Notes under the pieces: model-generated | The model's input: the letters and a program-made list of their open reading frames with translations, nothing else | The model's database searches: none | What the model was told of the DNA's origin: nothing | Part shown: one piece after another, positions 49,085-60,330 of the stretch | How the letters are laid out: every line of letters starts with the position of its first letter | How positions within the stretch are numbered: the stretch's first letter is position 1 | Position numbers and translations under genes: made by a program | Assembly: GCF_000764305.2 (NCBI RefSeq) | Contig: NW_025941495.1 | Location: forward strand, 104,908 to 168,907 | Direction of reading: 5' to 3' | Length of the DNA stretch: 64,000 nt | Source: Hyalella azteca | Taxonomy: Eukaryota > Arthropoda > Malacostraca > Amphipoda > Hyalellidae

Positions 49085-49765
49085 CATGAATGAATAAGAT
49101 TCACTTGAGTGAATAAGATTCACTTGCGTGAATAAGATTCACTTGAGTGAATAAGATTTATTTAAGTGAATAAGATTCACTTGAGTGAATAAGATTCACT
49201 TGAGTGAATAAGATTCACTTGAGTGAATAAGATTCACTTGAGTGAATAAGATTCACTTGAGTGAATAAGATNNNNNNNNNNNNNNNNNNNNNNNNNNNNN
49301 NNNNNNNNNNNNNNNNNNNNNNNNNNNNNNNNNNNNNNNNNNNNNNNNNNNNNNNNNNNNNNNNNNNNNNNNNNNNNNNNNNNNNNNNNNNNNNNNNNNN
49401 NNNNNNNNNNNNNNNNNNNNNNNNNNNNNNNNNNNNNNNNNNNNNNNNNNNNNNNNNNNNNNNNNNNNNNNNNNNNNNNNNNNNNNNNNNNNNNNNNNNN
49501 NNNNNNNNNNNNNNNNNNNNNNNNNNNNNNNNNNNNNNNNNNNNNNNNNNNNNNNNNNNNNNNNNNNNNNNNNNNNNNNNNNNNNNNNNNNNNNNNNNNN
49601 NNNNNNNNNNNNNNNNNNNNNNNNNNNNNNNNNNNNNNNNNNNNNNNNNGAATAAGATTCACTTGAGTGAATAAGATTCACTTGAGTGAATAAGATTCAC
49701 TTGAGTGAATAAGATTCACTTGAGTGAATAAGATTCACTTGAGTGAATAAGATTCACTTGAGTGT
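49085..49765. repeat. 19-bp quasi-palindromic array with N gap
   Basis: Unit GTGAATAAGATTCACTTGA; each junction forms ATTCACT-TG-AGTGAAT, a 7-bp inverted repeat with a 2-base centre. Confidence 0.97.
49272..49649. other. Assembly gap, 378 N
   Basis: Run of N inside one 19-bp array; the same unit continues on both sides. Confidence 0.99.
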
Positions 49766-49896
49766 AAGATTTTAACCGGTATTGTAATTATTTGCCATGT
49801 CAGTCTGGATATGAAGATGTAAAATTCAAGTTTTCTCTAATTGTTGAAAAGAATCGTAACTAATGAGTCATGAAAACGCACAGCGGCGCTAGAGCG

Positions 49897-50078
49897 GCGC
49901 TGAATGGCAACAAAGTTGACGGATGCCGTGCCGCTACAGAACGGTAACAAAGTTGACGGATGCTGGTGATGCCGCTGGATGGCAACAAAGTTGACGGATG
50001 CCGTGCCGCTACAGAACGGTAACAAAGTTGACGGATGCTGGTGATGCCGCTGGATGGCAACAAAGTTGACGGATGTTG
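49897..50078. repeat. 75-bp tandem repeat
   Basis: GGCAACAAAGTTGACGGATG recurs with GGTAACAAAGTTGACGGATG, alternating, about two and a half long units. Confidence 0.94.
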
Positions 50079-52304
50079 CCGTCGAAAGCAAAAAATTGAT
50101 ATGTCACCGCTCCCTAAAGTACTCAACAGAAAAAATCTTTTGTTGCTGCTGGGACAGTATTTTCAAATTTTTTAAGCCAACATGTAAGCTTATATTTATT
50201 TGTACAAAATCTGAATACGTCACATTTCACTCTAGACTCTTACGCACGATATCATCAAAAATTTATTTTACTTGAACTCACAAATTGTTTTACGGAATAT
50301 AATTTATTCAAAAGGGGCTATTTGCATAGCAAAAACACACGATTCAGAAAAACGTCCATTTATGTGTACGATAAACTATAAATTAGAAGTTTAAGAAATA
50401 CAAGCATGATATTGAATTTGGTTAATTTTTACACATTTAATGTTTGCATTTGAAGACGCTAGCGCGAATTAATATAAAGCAAAGCATAAATTTTAAGCGA
50501 GTAAAACCTGTGAGTATTTAATACAATTTAATACAATACAATCTATCAGCACACAATTGCCCAATGAAATTAAAGGCCCAACGCTTGCGCTGTCTTTATT
50601 CACTAATCAATAATCACTTTCAAGGCAACATGACGCACAAAGAACAAGTGCTCTCCTAGTAAGCAATAAATTATTTAACGGGTCTACATTGAAGAGCCCT
50701 CAAGGTTGTGATTAAAAGTGGAGATAACGCTGCGTGGGCTGATGATATAATTTTTTTCTATTGTAGATGCACTGTTATAGAATAAGACTTCTGGAGCATA
50801 CGCGAGTAATTAAGTTAAAATATCTTCTGTTGTTTCACTCATGTAATGTTAACACGGCTCTTCAAATATATTTTGTATCGTGCGCCAGTCTTCTTTAAAA
50901 TTTATATATCGGCTATCTCTGCAAATCACTTCGTATTTAATAAATTTTTTAATATATTAGGTCATGATTAATTTTTCTATTTTTAACATGACATTTTAAA
51001 ATGAATTTCTGGAGTTCAGTTGCCATTATACTTTTCTTTCATTCGGTCATTATACTTTTCGATCATTATCATTTCATTCGGTCATTATACTTTTCTTTCA
51101 CTCGATCGTCAATCCTCAGAAAACGGCTCATAGGTGAAGACATTGAGCCTTGCCACTTCTGCCCAATTTAGCCGCACTCGGCAACCTCGCATCTTCCAGA
51201 AACACAGAGAATCGCGCGTAGCAACTTTGAAGCTGCATTGAATTGAGCTTGACTTAACCTTTAACCTTCATTCTGCAGCCTGCAGTAGTGCAGCTGCAGC
51301 AGAGAGCAGATTGTTAGCCTGCAGAGCTGCAGAGAGGCGAGGGACAAGTCGTCTATATTAGGCTTATATGTCGTTGCGGGCATTAAACCCAGCATTGCAG
51401 GTATGGAATGCATTAAGTTCCCTCGCTCGCACTACACAACAAGCTGCCGGGTTCATTTGCAACTCGCTCAAATAGTGTAGTTTGAATCTAATTTATCCAT
51501 TGCATTCAGAAAGGACAGTCTGGATTGTGCTAACATCTGAGCAACAAACTGCGTTGTTTGTAGACTGTACACTAACCGCACGTTATGAATACCATAGCAG
51601 ATGATATCTACTTAAGACTTATAAGAGAACCCACGCTAAAAAGTCGTATTCTAGCCGCAAGTTTAACCATGTTTTGGTTAGGTTTAACCTCCACGCTGCG
51701 CATGAGTGTAGCAGCAATCCACGAGCGTAGAGAGTATACAAGACATGGGCTTAATGAAGGCAATGTGTCCCGCACCTGTGCAGTGCAGGTGTTACTGAGG
51801 CCTACACTCAGACAAATAAGTGGAACTTGGTCCAAACAGCGACGTGCCTCTTGCCTTGTGTGGATCATAGCGACACAGTCTGGTCCGGTAAAAAATGAAA
51901 CTGGAGTCGAGATACATTGTCCTGGCAATTCGGGTAAAATTATAGAATTTATTGAGAAATTTCACGCGTGGGAGAAAGATCTGCATTACAGTCCCTAACG
52001 AAATTATAATGAAATAGCATCCAGGACAGTAATAACAACAACACAATATATGGTTCGGAAATTCTACCCATCAAAAAAAAAACAGTCAATGACAGAACCG
52101 AATATTGACGAGACGAACATACTGACCGGTAAGCCTCAGTTATGGGGGTATGAAGAAAACTTATTATTCATGACTTGGTGAATTCTGAGGACTTCAGTTT
52201 ATTTAACGTTGATATAAATGAATACCTGAGACGCATTTATTCAAATACCTGAGATGCGAGTATTAATTTAAATACCTTGGATATAAGTAATAGTTAAAAT
52301 ACAT

Positions 52305-52850
52305 GATAGGCGGGTATTTCTTGACGCAGTTTAGTGGAAATAAATCCTATTGTAAAACATATGCAATAATAGCAAGTAGAGGTAGAAGATTTGATAAAAC
52401 AACGGCTATTTATTCTCCGACACATTATTTAAATAATTATAATTAATAATAATCATTGTTGTTATATTATCTTATTTAAATAATTTCGAAATTGATCAGC
52501 AAGCGCATCGGCTTACGCATTTATGCGTTTGCCTTTAATTTTAAAATGAATGTGCTGAAGTTCCTTCAGTTGGTCTTTGAATACTAAACCGTTTACTTGA
52601 GGAAAACTTGTCCCTATAGTATTTTAGGTACTTATAACTTGTTAGCTTTATGTTTTCATCGGGCTCTCACTAGGCTCCAGGGCAGAATATCTGACGCGAC
52701 GGTTCCAAATTAAAGACTTTTTTTTCAAATTCTGCAGAGTTTGAACCAAACCTCCTGGGCTGAACATCTATCAGTCGATTAAAACGAAGTGAAGTTCTCA
52801 AGCCTCGTAATATTAAAGTGTTATCTCCATTGAACATTTAAAGCCATCGA
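52305..52850. repeat. Interspersed repeat B, copy 1
   Basis: From GATAGGCGGGTATTTC onward this segment matches 63461-64000 at a high level, including the AACCAAACCTCCTGGGCTGA stretch. The right limit of the family is unknown because the other copy reaches the window edge. No coding capacity recognised. Confidence 0.85.
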
Positions 52851-53049
52851 ATGAATATATGGAGGAATATTAGTGTCCGGGGAGTTTCAAAATACCTTGG
52901 ACGGCTGTTGGCCGAGCCTCAGTCTGGTCATTGACTGAGCACTCGACTGGCAGGGGAAACTCAAGCCTGAATGTGGATTTCAATCCTGCAACTTGGAACT
53001 GAAGTGATTCGAAAGTGAATTACTAAAAATCAGAGGAGCTGATGGATAA

Positions 53050-53150
53050 TAGTTAGTATAGTTATAGTTATATAGTTATATGTAGTTATATAGCTATATA
53101 GTTATATAGTTATATAGCTGTATAGTTATATAGTTATATAGTTGGTGTAT
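53050..53150. repeat. ATAGTTAT simple array
   Basis: TAGTTATATAGTTATATAG units. Confidence 0.95.
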
Positions 53151-53257
53151 AGTTATCAGCTAGTAATAAATTATCGTACGGAGTTTAATGTGTGAACTGT
53201 CATCTTACAATAGAAGGGCATAATAATTTTACACCTGGTTATGTTTTTACACAAGTA

Positions 53258-53590
53258 TTATTGTGTGTTGCGCTAAATTCGGTAGCACGCGGCTGAAATT
53301 CATTAGAAATTTGTACAAGCTGCTTTTCGGAACACGTTACCGTGTTTTATTTCAGATTAAATAGTAATAACTTGGCTCGCAACTGCTGGATTCCATTGCA
53401 CGTTTCGAGAAACAGGAAACTTGTGGCGATAAATTCTTGTTCTCAATGCGCATTCAGCGGTAGCGTTTCTCTTGAGGTTGTCACTTTAAAATAATAATAT
53501 TTACGATGCCTTTTGAGAATATGAATTGCAACCGGGATTGATTCGTAAAGAAGCAAATTTTAGGGACAGCTTGGGACAATTGATATTTTT
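53258..53590. repeat. Interspersed repeat C, copy 2
   Basis: Same orientation as the copy at 48296; lies just left of the TA-flanked transposon. Confidence 0.85.
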
Positions 53591-53658
53591 AAACCAGCCA
53601 TGGTTATTATCTCAACGATCTTGCACCATCAAGAGGGTGCTCATATATCCTCAATTTA

Positions 53659-54913
53659 GGGTAACATGGGGCAACTAGCCCACTGCGGGTCACGAGCCCA
53701 TAGCGGATTTTTCACTAAGTATGGCAGATATTGGTCCGTGTTCTCTACCGCCGGTCGACAGTTTCACTGGGATGAAGTGTACGGATTTACGTTTTGCTAA
53801 GTGTTTGCGTTATTATTATTTTTTGCTTCTAAATAAAACTGTTTTTGATTACTGTAGATGAAGCTTTTGAAATTACTGTGAATTATATTTTGAAAGTAAT
53901 ATTTATAGGGATAATTTTGAGATCAAGTTTAGACTATTAGCTTTTAAAATAAAATGTTGACACGATATAAATTGAAATGATACCTAGTGCATGGGGCAAC
54001 GGGCCCACGCGTGTCACGGGGCAAAGCGGCCATGGTGTAGTCTTGTGTTATACATCATTAGATTTGTCTCAATGACCTTTTCAAAACCATGACTAGCTTT
54101 TGAATTACAAATTACACTTCATATTGCATGATTTTTTGATTTGCCGCCTCAAGGCAGCAGGTTTAGTTTCTAGATATGCGTATTTATGACCCCTTATCAA
54201 GTTATTGACTCCTGCATTGCCAAAAGTTGATTTCAGTCAACACTAATTAATTAGCCAAAAGTTGATGAGTTTTTATGGTGTTGGCTGAAATCGCGACGAA
54301 TTCTCTGTACATAATATATGGATTATGGACGAAGATGGAACGAAGTGTTTTTCTGATCAACTAAACGTATATTTTCTAGTTAAGGATACATTTTTTCATG
54401 TCAAGGAGGATATCAGGATATATAAAAATATATATCCTGTTCAAGTCAAGGATATATATTTGTATGTCAATGAAATATTTTTCTTCACGTCAGTGATAGA
54501 TTTTTTAAGCCAAGAGTATATATTTTTTCAAGTTGAGGATATGATTTTTTGAGTTGTTAATAAATGAATGAATGTCATATTTTTTATTACATTTTTCTTA
54601 TTTTTAACTGTAAAGTGTTGTTTTATCATTTTAAACGAAAAATATGCAATTGTGCTAAAGGGACCAAGGGTGGGCGTCTTGCCCCAAGCCCATGGGCCCA
54701 TTGCCCCAGGAGTGAGGCAGTGGGCCCATTTTGACACTTTTTACAAAATAGTGTTTCATTAAAAATTGAATAACTCTATAGGCGTCTAATTCACATCATA
54801 CATTCCGCATTAGTTGTACCTTTAAACAAAACAAAGAACCACCTCGTATCAATTAAAACTTCATCAAAAATTTAGTTTAAAAAAAGTGGGGGGCGCGCTG
54901 CCCCATGTTGCCC
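53659..54913. mobile_element. Non-autonomous DNA transposon with TA target duplication
   Basis: The left end GGGTAACATGGGGCA and right end TGCCCCATGTTGCCC are inverted repeats (14 of 15 match), each bordered by TA. The roughly 1255-bp interior has no transposase frame that I recognise. Variants of GGGGCAAC, GGGCCCA and TTGCCCC recur below the ends and near 53995-54035 and 54670-54730, as in many elements with subterminal binding sites. A partial copy lies at 62667-63442. Confidence 0.75.
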
Positions 54914-55629
54914 TACCTGCACCACATATAGATTACTAATATATGGAACAAACACTTGTTCGAAATTGTTGTTCTAATTGTGACAAATAATTGTTCTAAA
55001 TTCCCAAATTATAAATGAGATACTCAAAATATGGCCATTTTCTGGAATTTTGTTCTCTATTTTAAGCTGCATTCAGCTTCATTGCGGTTCATCTCCTCAA
55101 CTCGGAAATGACCAGCGCAATTTTATATTATTTTCAAAGTTCTTAATGGATTGACATATAGCTTTTTTTAGTTTCGTGATATTTATCTTCGCAAATATAG
55201 TTACGTTGCTATTTTGGTCACTTTTGTTCGGTCGAACAACCTATCATTGCACTTTAATATATTTCATCAAATCCTATGCATGACGCCAATTTTACCTTTT
55301 TTCAAATTTTCGATGTCAAAGCCCAGAGTTTTTCAAAACTTCGTTTTTCTTTATGCCTGTCACGTACGACTTTTCACTTCTCTTCATCTCACTTTTTACG
55401 TCCTCTCACGCTCGACATTTCACTTCTTTCCCTTTCATATCTGACCTTTCCCTTCTTACCCTTCAATGTTCGACCTTTCGTTACTTTGTCTCCAGTCAAA
55501 CTCAAACTCTCGCACTTTTCTCAGTCACATTCGAACTTCCATTTGCGTCTTTTGTTTGGCAGGGAACTTTTCGTCTCAAAGCGCACGCTGTAAGTCGCAG
55601 TGCAGTTTCTATGACGGAACCGTCTCGCT

Positions 55630-55810
55630 CCGTTGTATCGGTCGAGTCTCGCTTCACTGTTTCTCATGGGTCTCGCTTCATTGTTTCGCTCGGGTCTCGC
55701 TTAATTGTCTCGCACGGGTCTCGCTTCATTGTTTCGCTCGGGTCTCGCATAATTGTTTTGCTCGGGTCTTGCTTCATTGTCTCGCACGAGTCTCGTCTCA
55801 TTGTCTCGGG
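55630..55810. repeat. 24-bp minisatellite
   Basis: TCTCGCTTCATTGTTTCGCT then CGGG, about eight copies, slightly degenerate. Confidence 0.94.
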
Positions 55811-57966
55811 ATAATGGAAATAAGAGTCTTAACGAGCCGGGGTCGAGATGAGCAAAGTTGTAAAGCGAGGCTCGCCTATGATTAAAAATCGAAGTAAAGC
55901 ATAGCGACGGACGGCGGTAATGAGGATACGGAGAGCTCAACACCATGCAACCAGTCCTTACCGAAGTGAAGAAAATAGCTATCGTTGCAGGGGTAGTCAG
56001 AAAAATAGAGCCATGACGTTTAAAAGAGAAAGAGGGAACAAAGAACGTCAGTTTTGATCGGAGTAATGAGTAATGGTTTAGTAATGTAAATCGGAGTGTA
56101 GTAAACTGAGTAATGGTTTAGCTGGTATAATGCCTCCTTGTCTGGAGGTTTGTGAGGTAGTGCAGAAGAATAGAATGCAGTTCACCCATCGAAGCGAATC
56201 AAAATTTTAAGTCACATAGCAAATTTATCTAGAGAATCTCGAACTCTGAACTCTGCTTTACAGTTTTTATACTTAATTATGAACTACACATCATACAAAA
56301 CTTAGCAGAATTCATCTGCGAATCCCCGGACACGACCCAGCAAATTTTCTACCAGAATTGTGGGGTTCACACTCCAACTAATCGTCAGCGTGCAGGCTGT
56401 AAGTGAACACTTTGTCTACGGCTACGCGTACGGTAGTTTATACTATTTTCATATCAATTCCTCGTATCGATATAATTAGTGGACAAAGAACTATCATTTT
56501 GTCTATGGCTACATAAACGATCTCTTCATAACGGTATCTAAATAAATCGTATCTTCAGGGTATCATCGGAGAAAAAAACGCTCAATATTTTTTCCTTTCA
56601 ACTTCTTTGTGTCGCGGCTAACGTAGGACACAACAACCTCCTGACATGATGGCGGCGACGATCAATGCAAATTTAGAATTTCCGCCTGAATACTTAATTT
56701 GTGTGCCGATAAAATCACGAAAAAATTGTCGAGAAGGCGAGGAACTTGCCAGAATATTCGAGAAATTCGACACGTTGCGCCTTATCTTGCTCATCGCGCG
56801 CCAGCATGCTTGAGATTTTTTCTGTTTTCGAAGCCTAGATGAAGCCCGGGAGGATTATTTAGTGAATATAAAAGGTTATTTTAAAACTATTTATGTCTAA
56901 TTTTCCTATATGTCCATGATATTCTAGTTAATTGACATTATTTATCTTTAGATCACTTTGAGTTTATATGGCTCAATCTCCCTGATGCTAAGCCACGCCG
57001 AAGCCTTTCGTCATTATGAGCACAGAACAAAATTCGCCGAACGCAGCAGATTTTTTAACCTTTGTGTTACCAGCATAAACGGAGCCACCATAATAGCCTT
57101 CCATTACCCCATGTTCACAAGAGATTCCTCTCAGCCCTACACCTCGAGCACAAACATCACTAACAAGCTTAGAACGTTGCTTCGTATGTATAAAAGAACT
57201 CTAATGCTATAAAGAACCAGAATATCGATAGGACGACATAGAGCGTTCATTTCAGATAACTGGGCTGCGTATATGGCTGCCATCAGAAGCGCTTGTTACC
57301 GAACACGCGACAAGTTTGTAGCTAAAACTACTTTCTAGTGACACGTTTGTCGTCGCTTGTTCTCTTGTAAACTTCCAGGGGCGGGAGGGGGGCGACCGCT
57401 GGACCGCTCTTTATTTGTAGCTGCCTGAAGAATTCTTCTGACAATTGCAAAGAATTCTTGCCTTACTACGATATTCCTACCTGAATTATGGAAGCAATAG
57501 GTAATGAAAAGTTGATGCCATAAATTATTTGTAGGTTCTAATGAAAAACCCTTCATCATTTACTAATCAATTTCATCATATAAAATACTGTCACAATTGT
57601 ATTAAGAGTTTTATCTTCAACCGTTATTTCATAAACGCACGATTAGAGTAACATTATGGTAATGAATCTCAACGTTATTACAATAGCAACTTAATTTATC
57701 ATCTAAAGAAATAATAGGAACCTAAAAAGTCATTGAAACAAGGAATAAATACAATTTCTAGTGTTAATGAAGCATGTTAATGTTAAGTGCAAGTCAGCCT
57801 CAGCAGACCATGCAATTGCCTTACTTATTATTCGTAGCAGACATTTTTTACAGAAAATATCAGTAAAGTAACAGCCTGAGAAAGGATATTCGTGCTGAAA
57901 TCACCCATTTTAATTTATATTTTTATGTATTAAAAATATTCATCCATTTTAATTTATATTAAATCC

Positions 57967-58652
57967 ATTGTGTGAGTAATGTTGATAAACATTTAACTTG
58001 AACGACAAATATCGAACACGAATGCATATATTCATTTAAGATTCAAAGCAATCACCCCGCGACGACGATGAAGTCGAGTCTGTTCCTGGACTCGGCGAGG
58101 TTACAGGTGCCCTTACCTAACTTAACCTAGCCTAACCCAATCTACTATAACTTAACATAACTTAACCTTAACTAACTCAACTTAACCTAACTTAACCTAG
58201 CACTCACCCTGCGACGACGATGAAGAAGTCGAGTCTGTTCCAGGACTCGGCGAGGTATGTGCCCTTGCCATGGAAGCCCATGGCCATGACTTTGATGAGC
58301 ATCTCGACAATTGTGTGAGTAATGTTGATAAACATTTAACTTGAACGACAAATATCGAACACGAATGCATATATTCATTTAAGATTCAAAGCAATCACCC
58401 CGCGACGACGATGAAGTCGAGTCTGTTCCTGGACTCGGCGAGGTTACAGGTGCCCTTACCTAACTTAACCTAGCCTAACCCAATCTACTATAACTTAACA
58501 TAACTTAACCTTAACTAACTCAACTTAACCTAACTTAACCTAGCACTCACCCCGCTACGACGATGAAGAAGTCGAGTCTGTTCCAGGACTCGGCGAGGTA
58601 TGTGCCCTTGCCATGGAAGCCCATGGCCATGACTTTGATGAGCATCTCGACG
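57967..58652 (-). repeat. 343-bp tandem duplication carrying exon end, donor and intron
   Basis: Bases 57967-58309 and 58310-58652 are near-identical direct copies. Each contains the end of the S2-S3 exon with its donor, an AT/CTTAACC-rich stretch resembling degenerate CCTAA repeats, and an older decayed copy of the last 65 or so bases of the same exon (58049-58112 and 58392-58455, with a 3-base deletion and several changes). The order of events inferred is: exon end copied into the intron, divergence, then duplication of the whole 343 bp. Confidence 0.9.
58208..58309 (-). pseudogene. Truncated duplicate of the domain I S2-S3 exon with its splice donor
   Basis: This is the second copy of the S2-S3 exon, lacking its first roughly 32 bases and any good acceptor. 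It starts at VEMLIKVMA and runs to FFIVVAG with the same GTGAGTG donor. Over about 105 bases it differs from the complete exon at two sites, both third positions of the last codons (GTC GCA against GTA GCG). It sits inside a 343-bp tandem duplication. Because it lacks a polypyrimidine tract and AG it is probably never an exon by itself, but its donor could compete with the real one. Confidence 0.85.
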
Positions 58653-58684
58653 GCGAAGAAAGCGAAGATCAGGTCGTCAAAAAT
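58551..58684 (-). CDS. Ca-alpha1T: Cav3 exon: domain I S2 and start of S3
   Basis: The exon follows a GTGCAG acceptor and encodes 44 residues plus two bases. It begins [20 protein letters not shown] (S2) and ends [12 protein letters not shown] plus GG (S3). The negative charges of S2 (DD and E of VEM) and the NRLDF motif of S3 form the charge-transfer part of the voltage sensor. The donor is GTGAGTG. The GG overhang joins the first base of the next exon (A) to make glycine, giving FFIVVAGAVEY as in other Cav3 channels. A second, truncated copy of the 3' three quarters of this exon lies downstream at 58309-58208 in a tandem duplication, and two older decayed fragments lie at about 58455-58392 and 58112-58049. 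This copy is taken as the functional one because only it has the S2 start and an acceptor. Confidence 0.95.
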
Positions 58685-60297
58685 CTGCACAAAAAGTCAG
58701 CCAATTTTCATATTTCGATTTATTCCACCAAAAATCTGGTCCGTGTTTCACCAGGGAATTGATTTTAATTTATGATTTGCGGGGAAAGTTGTGCGCGTTT
58801 CGTCACTGAATTCGTATAATTATTTGAAAATGCTTCATGATTTACCTCGTTAATTACCAGACATCGTCGGCGCTGTGTTTTTGCGCTCAAAATCCCAAAT
58901 TATTTTCTATGTCAGGAATCGAAAAAAGAACTTGAAAAAAATGTAATGAATAATCTTGAAAAAATTCATGCCAGTGGCCAACAATGCCTTCGGCTGAAGG
59001 AACAAACTCGAGCGACTTCCTTCGGAATATTTTTTATCCTTTTCGTAGCATATTCTTTATCTCGGCGAAAACTTTCATGTTTCCGACGAAAAAGCCAGCA
59101 GAATAGCCGGATAGCTTGGGGCAAGATGGCGGGTCTCGGCTCCCGAGGTAAACTTCTGAATATACAATGTAAAGAAGCACAAAAATGGCCTACATATGGG
59201 GAAGATGGGGCGAGAAATTCTGACATGATTTGGAAATATCGAAGATAGTTTAGATTTTAGAAGGATTGTGGTGCACTTCATGCACAATTAAATGAAGAAA
59301 GATTGAAATTGTGGATGATATTTTATCAATAAGAACGAAGGGAGAGTAATAGAGTGAGTTTAAATTTAACGAAACTCATGACGATCAAGAAGTGATGCAG
59401 CGAAGAAAAAATATTATTTCTATTTTCTAAAATTTTGATGAATGAACAGTATAATGATGAATATAATGATTCATATAAAGATGGGTTTAATGATGTATGT
59501 AAATATAAATGTAATGATGTATGTAATGATGAATATAGTAGAAATGAGTGTACTGCTGCTTTTCTCAGCAAATATAACTATTTCGTTGCACAAAACCGAA
59601 TTATTTGCGGTCTCTGAATTTTATTATTCATACCTGCCTAACCTTATTTTGCAGAAAATAGCGAGACAATTTCTATAATATTGTTCTCTTATACGTCATC
59701 TAAAAACCTGGACCTACGCCTGTTCCCCCATAATTAGGCGTCCTCCTGCGCTTCTTTTAAATTAATTATTCAGCTTCAATACTGAACATCAAGACGCTTA
59801 TGGCCTAATATATTACAAAAATAGATCAAATGAAGAGAAATTCCCAGCAGCAAATGCAGTTTTATAACATAATTACATGTCCAGAGGTTATTTAACAATT
59901 ATACATACAAAAATAAAACAGTTTCTCGTGTGAGGAGCGTAAACCGCCAGTCGTCGGTTGGTGATGGACTTCTTTTATGCATGAGATGAAATCATTAGCA
60001 TAATACTCATGAATAAATTATAACCTTTGCTGTTCTGCTCAAACCAAGTCTGGTTTTTAATTTTTACACTGTACACTGCATGACTGTAGCGAGCTACAGT
60101 CCCTGCATTACGTCGTGACGCACGCTATAGTACCTGCAACGTCTTGCACCGCGTCGTGACGCACGCTGCAGTACCTGCAACGTCTTGCACCGCGTCGTGA
60201 CGCACGCTACAGTACCTGCAACGTCTTGCACCGCGTCGTGACGCACGCTACAGTACCTGCAGTGTCTTGCACCGCGTCGTGACGCACGCTACAGTAC
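58685..60297 (-). other. Intron between S1 and S2-S3 exons
   Basis: The 3' end on the minus strand is normal (GTGCAG). The donor end is filled by the 41-bp array. Between 58700 and 60090 nothing is recognised apart from a loose ATGATGAATATA-type simple stretch at about 59435-59570. Confidence 0.7.
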
Positions 60298-60330
60298 CTG
60301 CAACGTCTTGCACCGCGTCGTGACGCACTC
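60102..60330 (-). repeat. 41-bp tandem repeat spanning the S1-exon splice donor
   Basis: On the minus strand each unit is about 31 bases of exon end (GTGCGTCACGACGCGG then TGCAAGACGTTGCAG) followed by about 10 intron bases (GTACTGTAGC). Donor positions recur at exactly 41-base intervals: the plus-strand TACCTGCA motif starts at 60295, 60254, 60213, 60172 and 60131, with a decayed sixth near 60099. Copies differ by one or two bases. The copy nearest the exon is the true donor. Confidence 0.95.

Larger units (their letters stand above)
44386..58550 (-). other. Long intron between S2-S3 and S4 exons (14 kb)
   Basis: The largest intron seen. It holds the exon duplication near its start, a 24-bp array (55630-55810), the TA-flanked transposon (53659-54913), repeats B (52305-52850) and C (53258-53590 and 48296-48660), a TATAG array (53050-53150), a 75-bp array (49897-50078), a 19-bp array with an N gap (49085-49765), a 30-bp array (47600-47850), a library adapter (47332-47369), the mariner (45585-46384), a 38-bp array (45246-45420) and a MITE (45008-45151). 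50100-52300 and 55900-57900 show nothing recognisable. Confidence 0.7.

Noticed and set aside
51585..51998. 137-codon plus-strand frame and a 106-codon frame opposite
   Set aside because: No repeats explain it, but no motif, splice signal or family is recognised, and it lies in a channel intron; not enough to call a gene.
56958..57212. 84-codon plus-strand frame
   Set aside because: No recognisable domain, no splice or promoter support.
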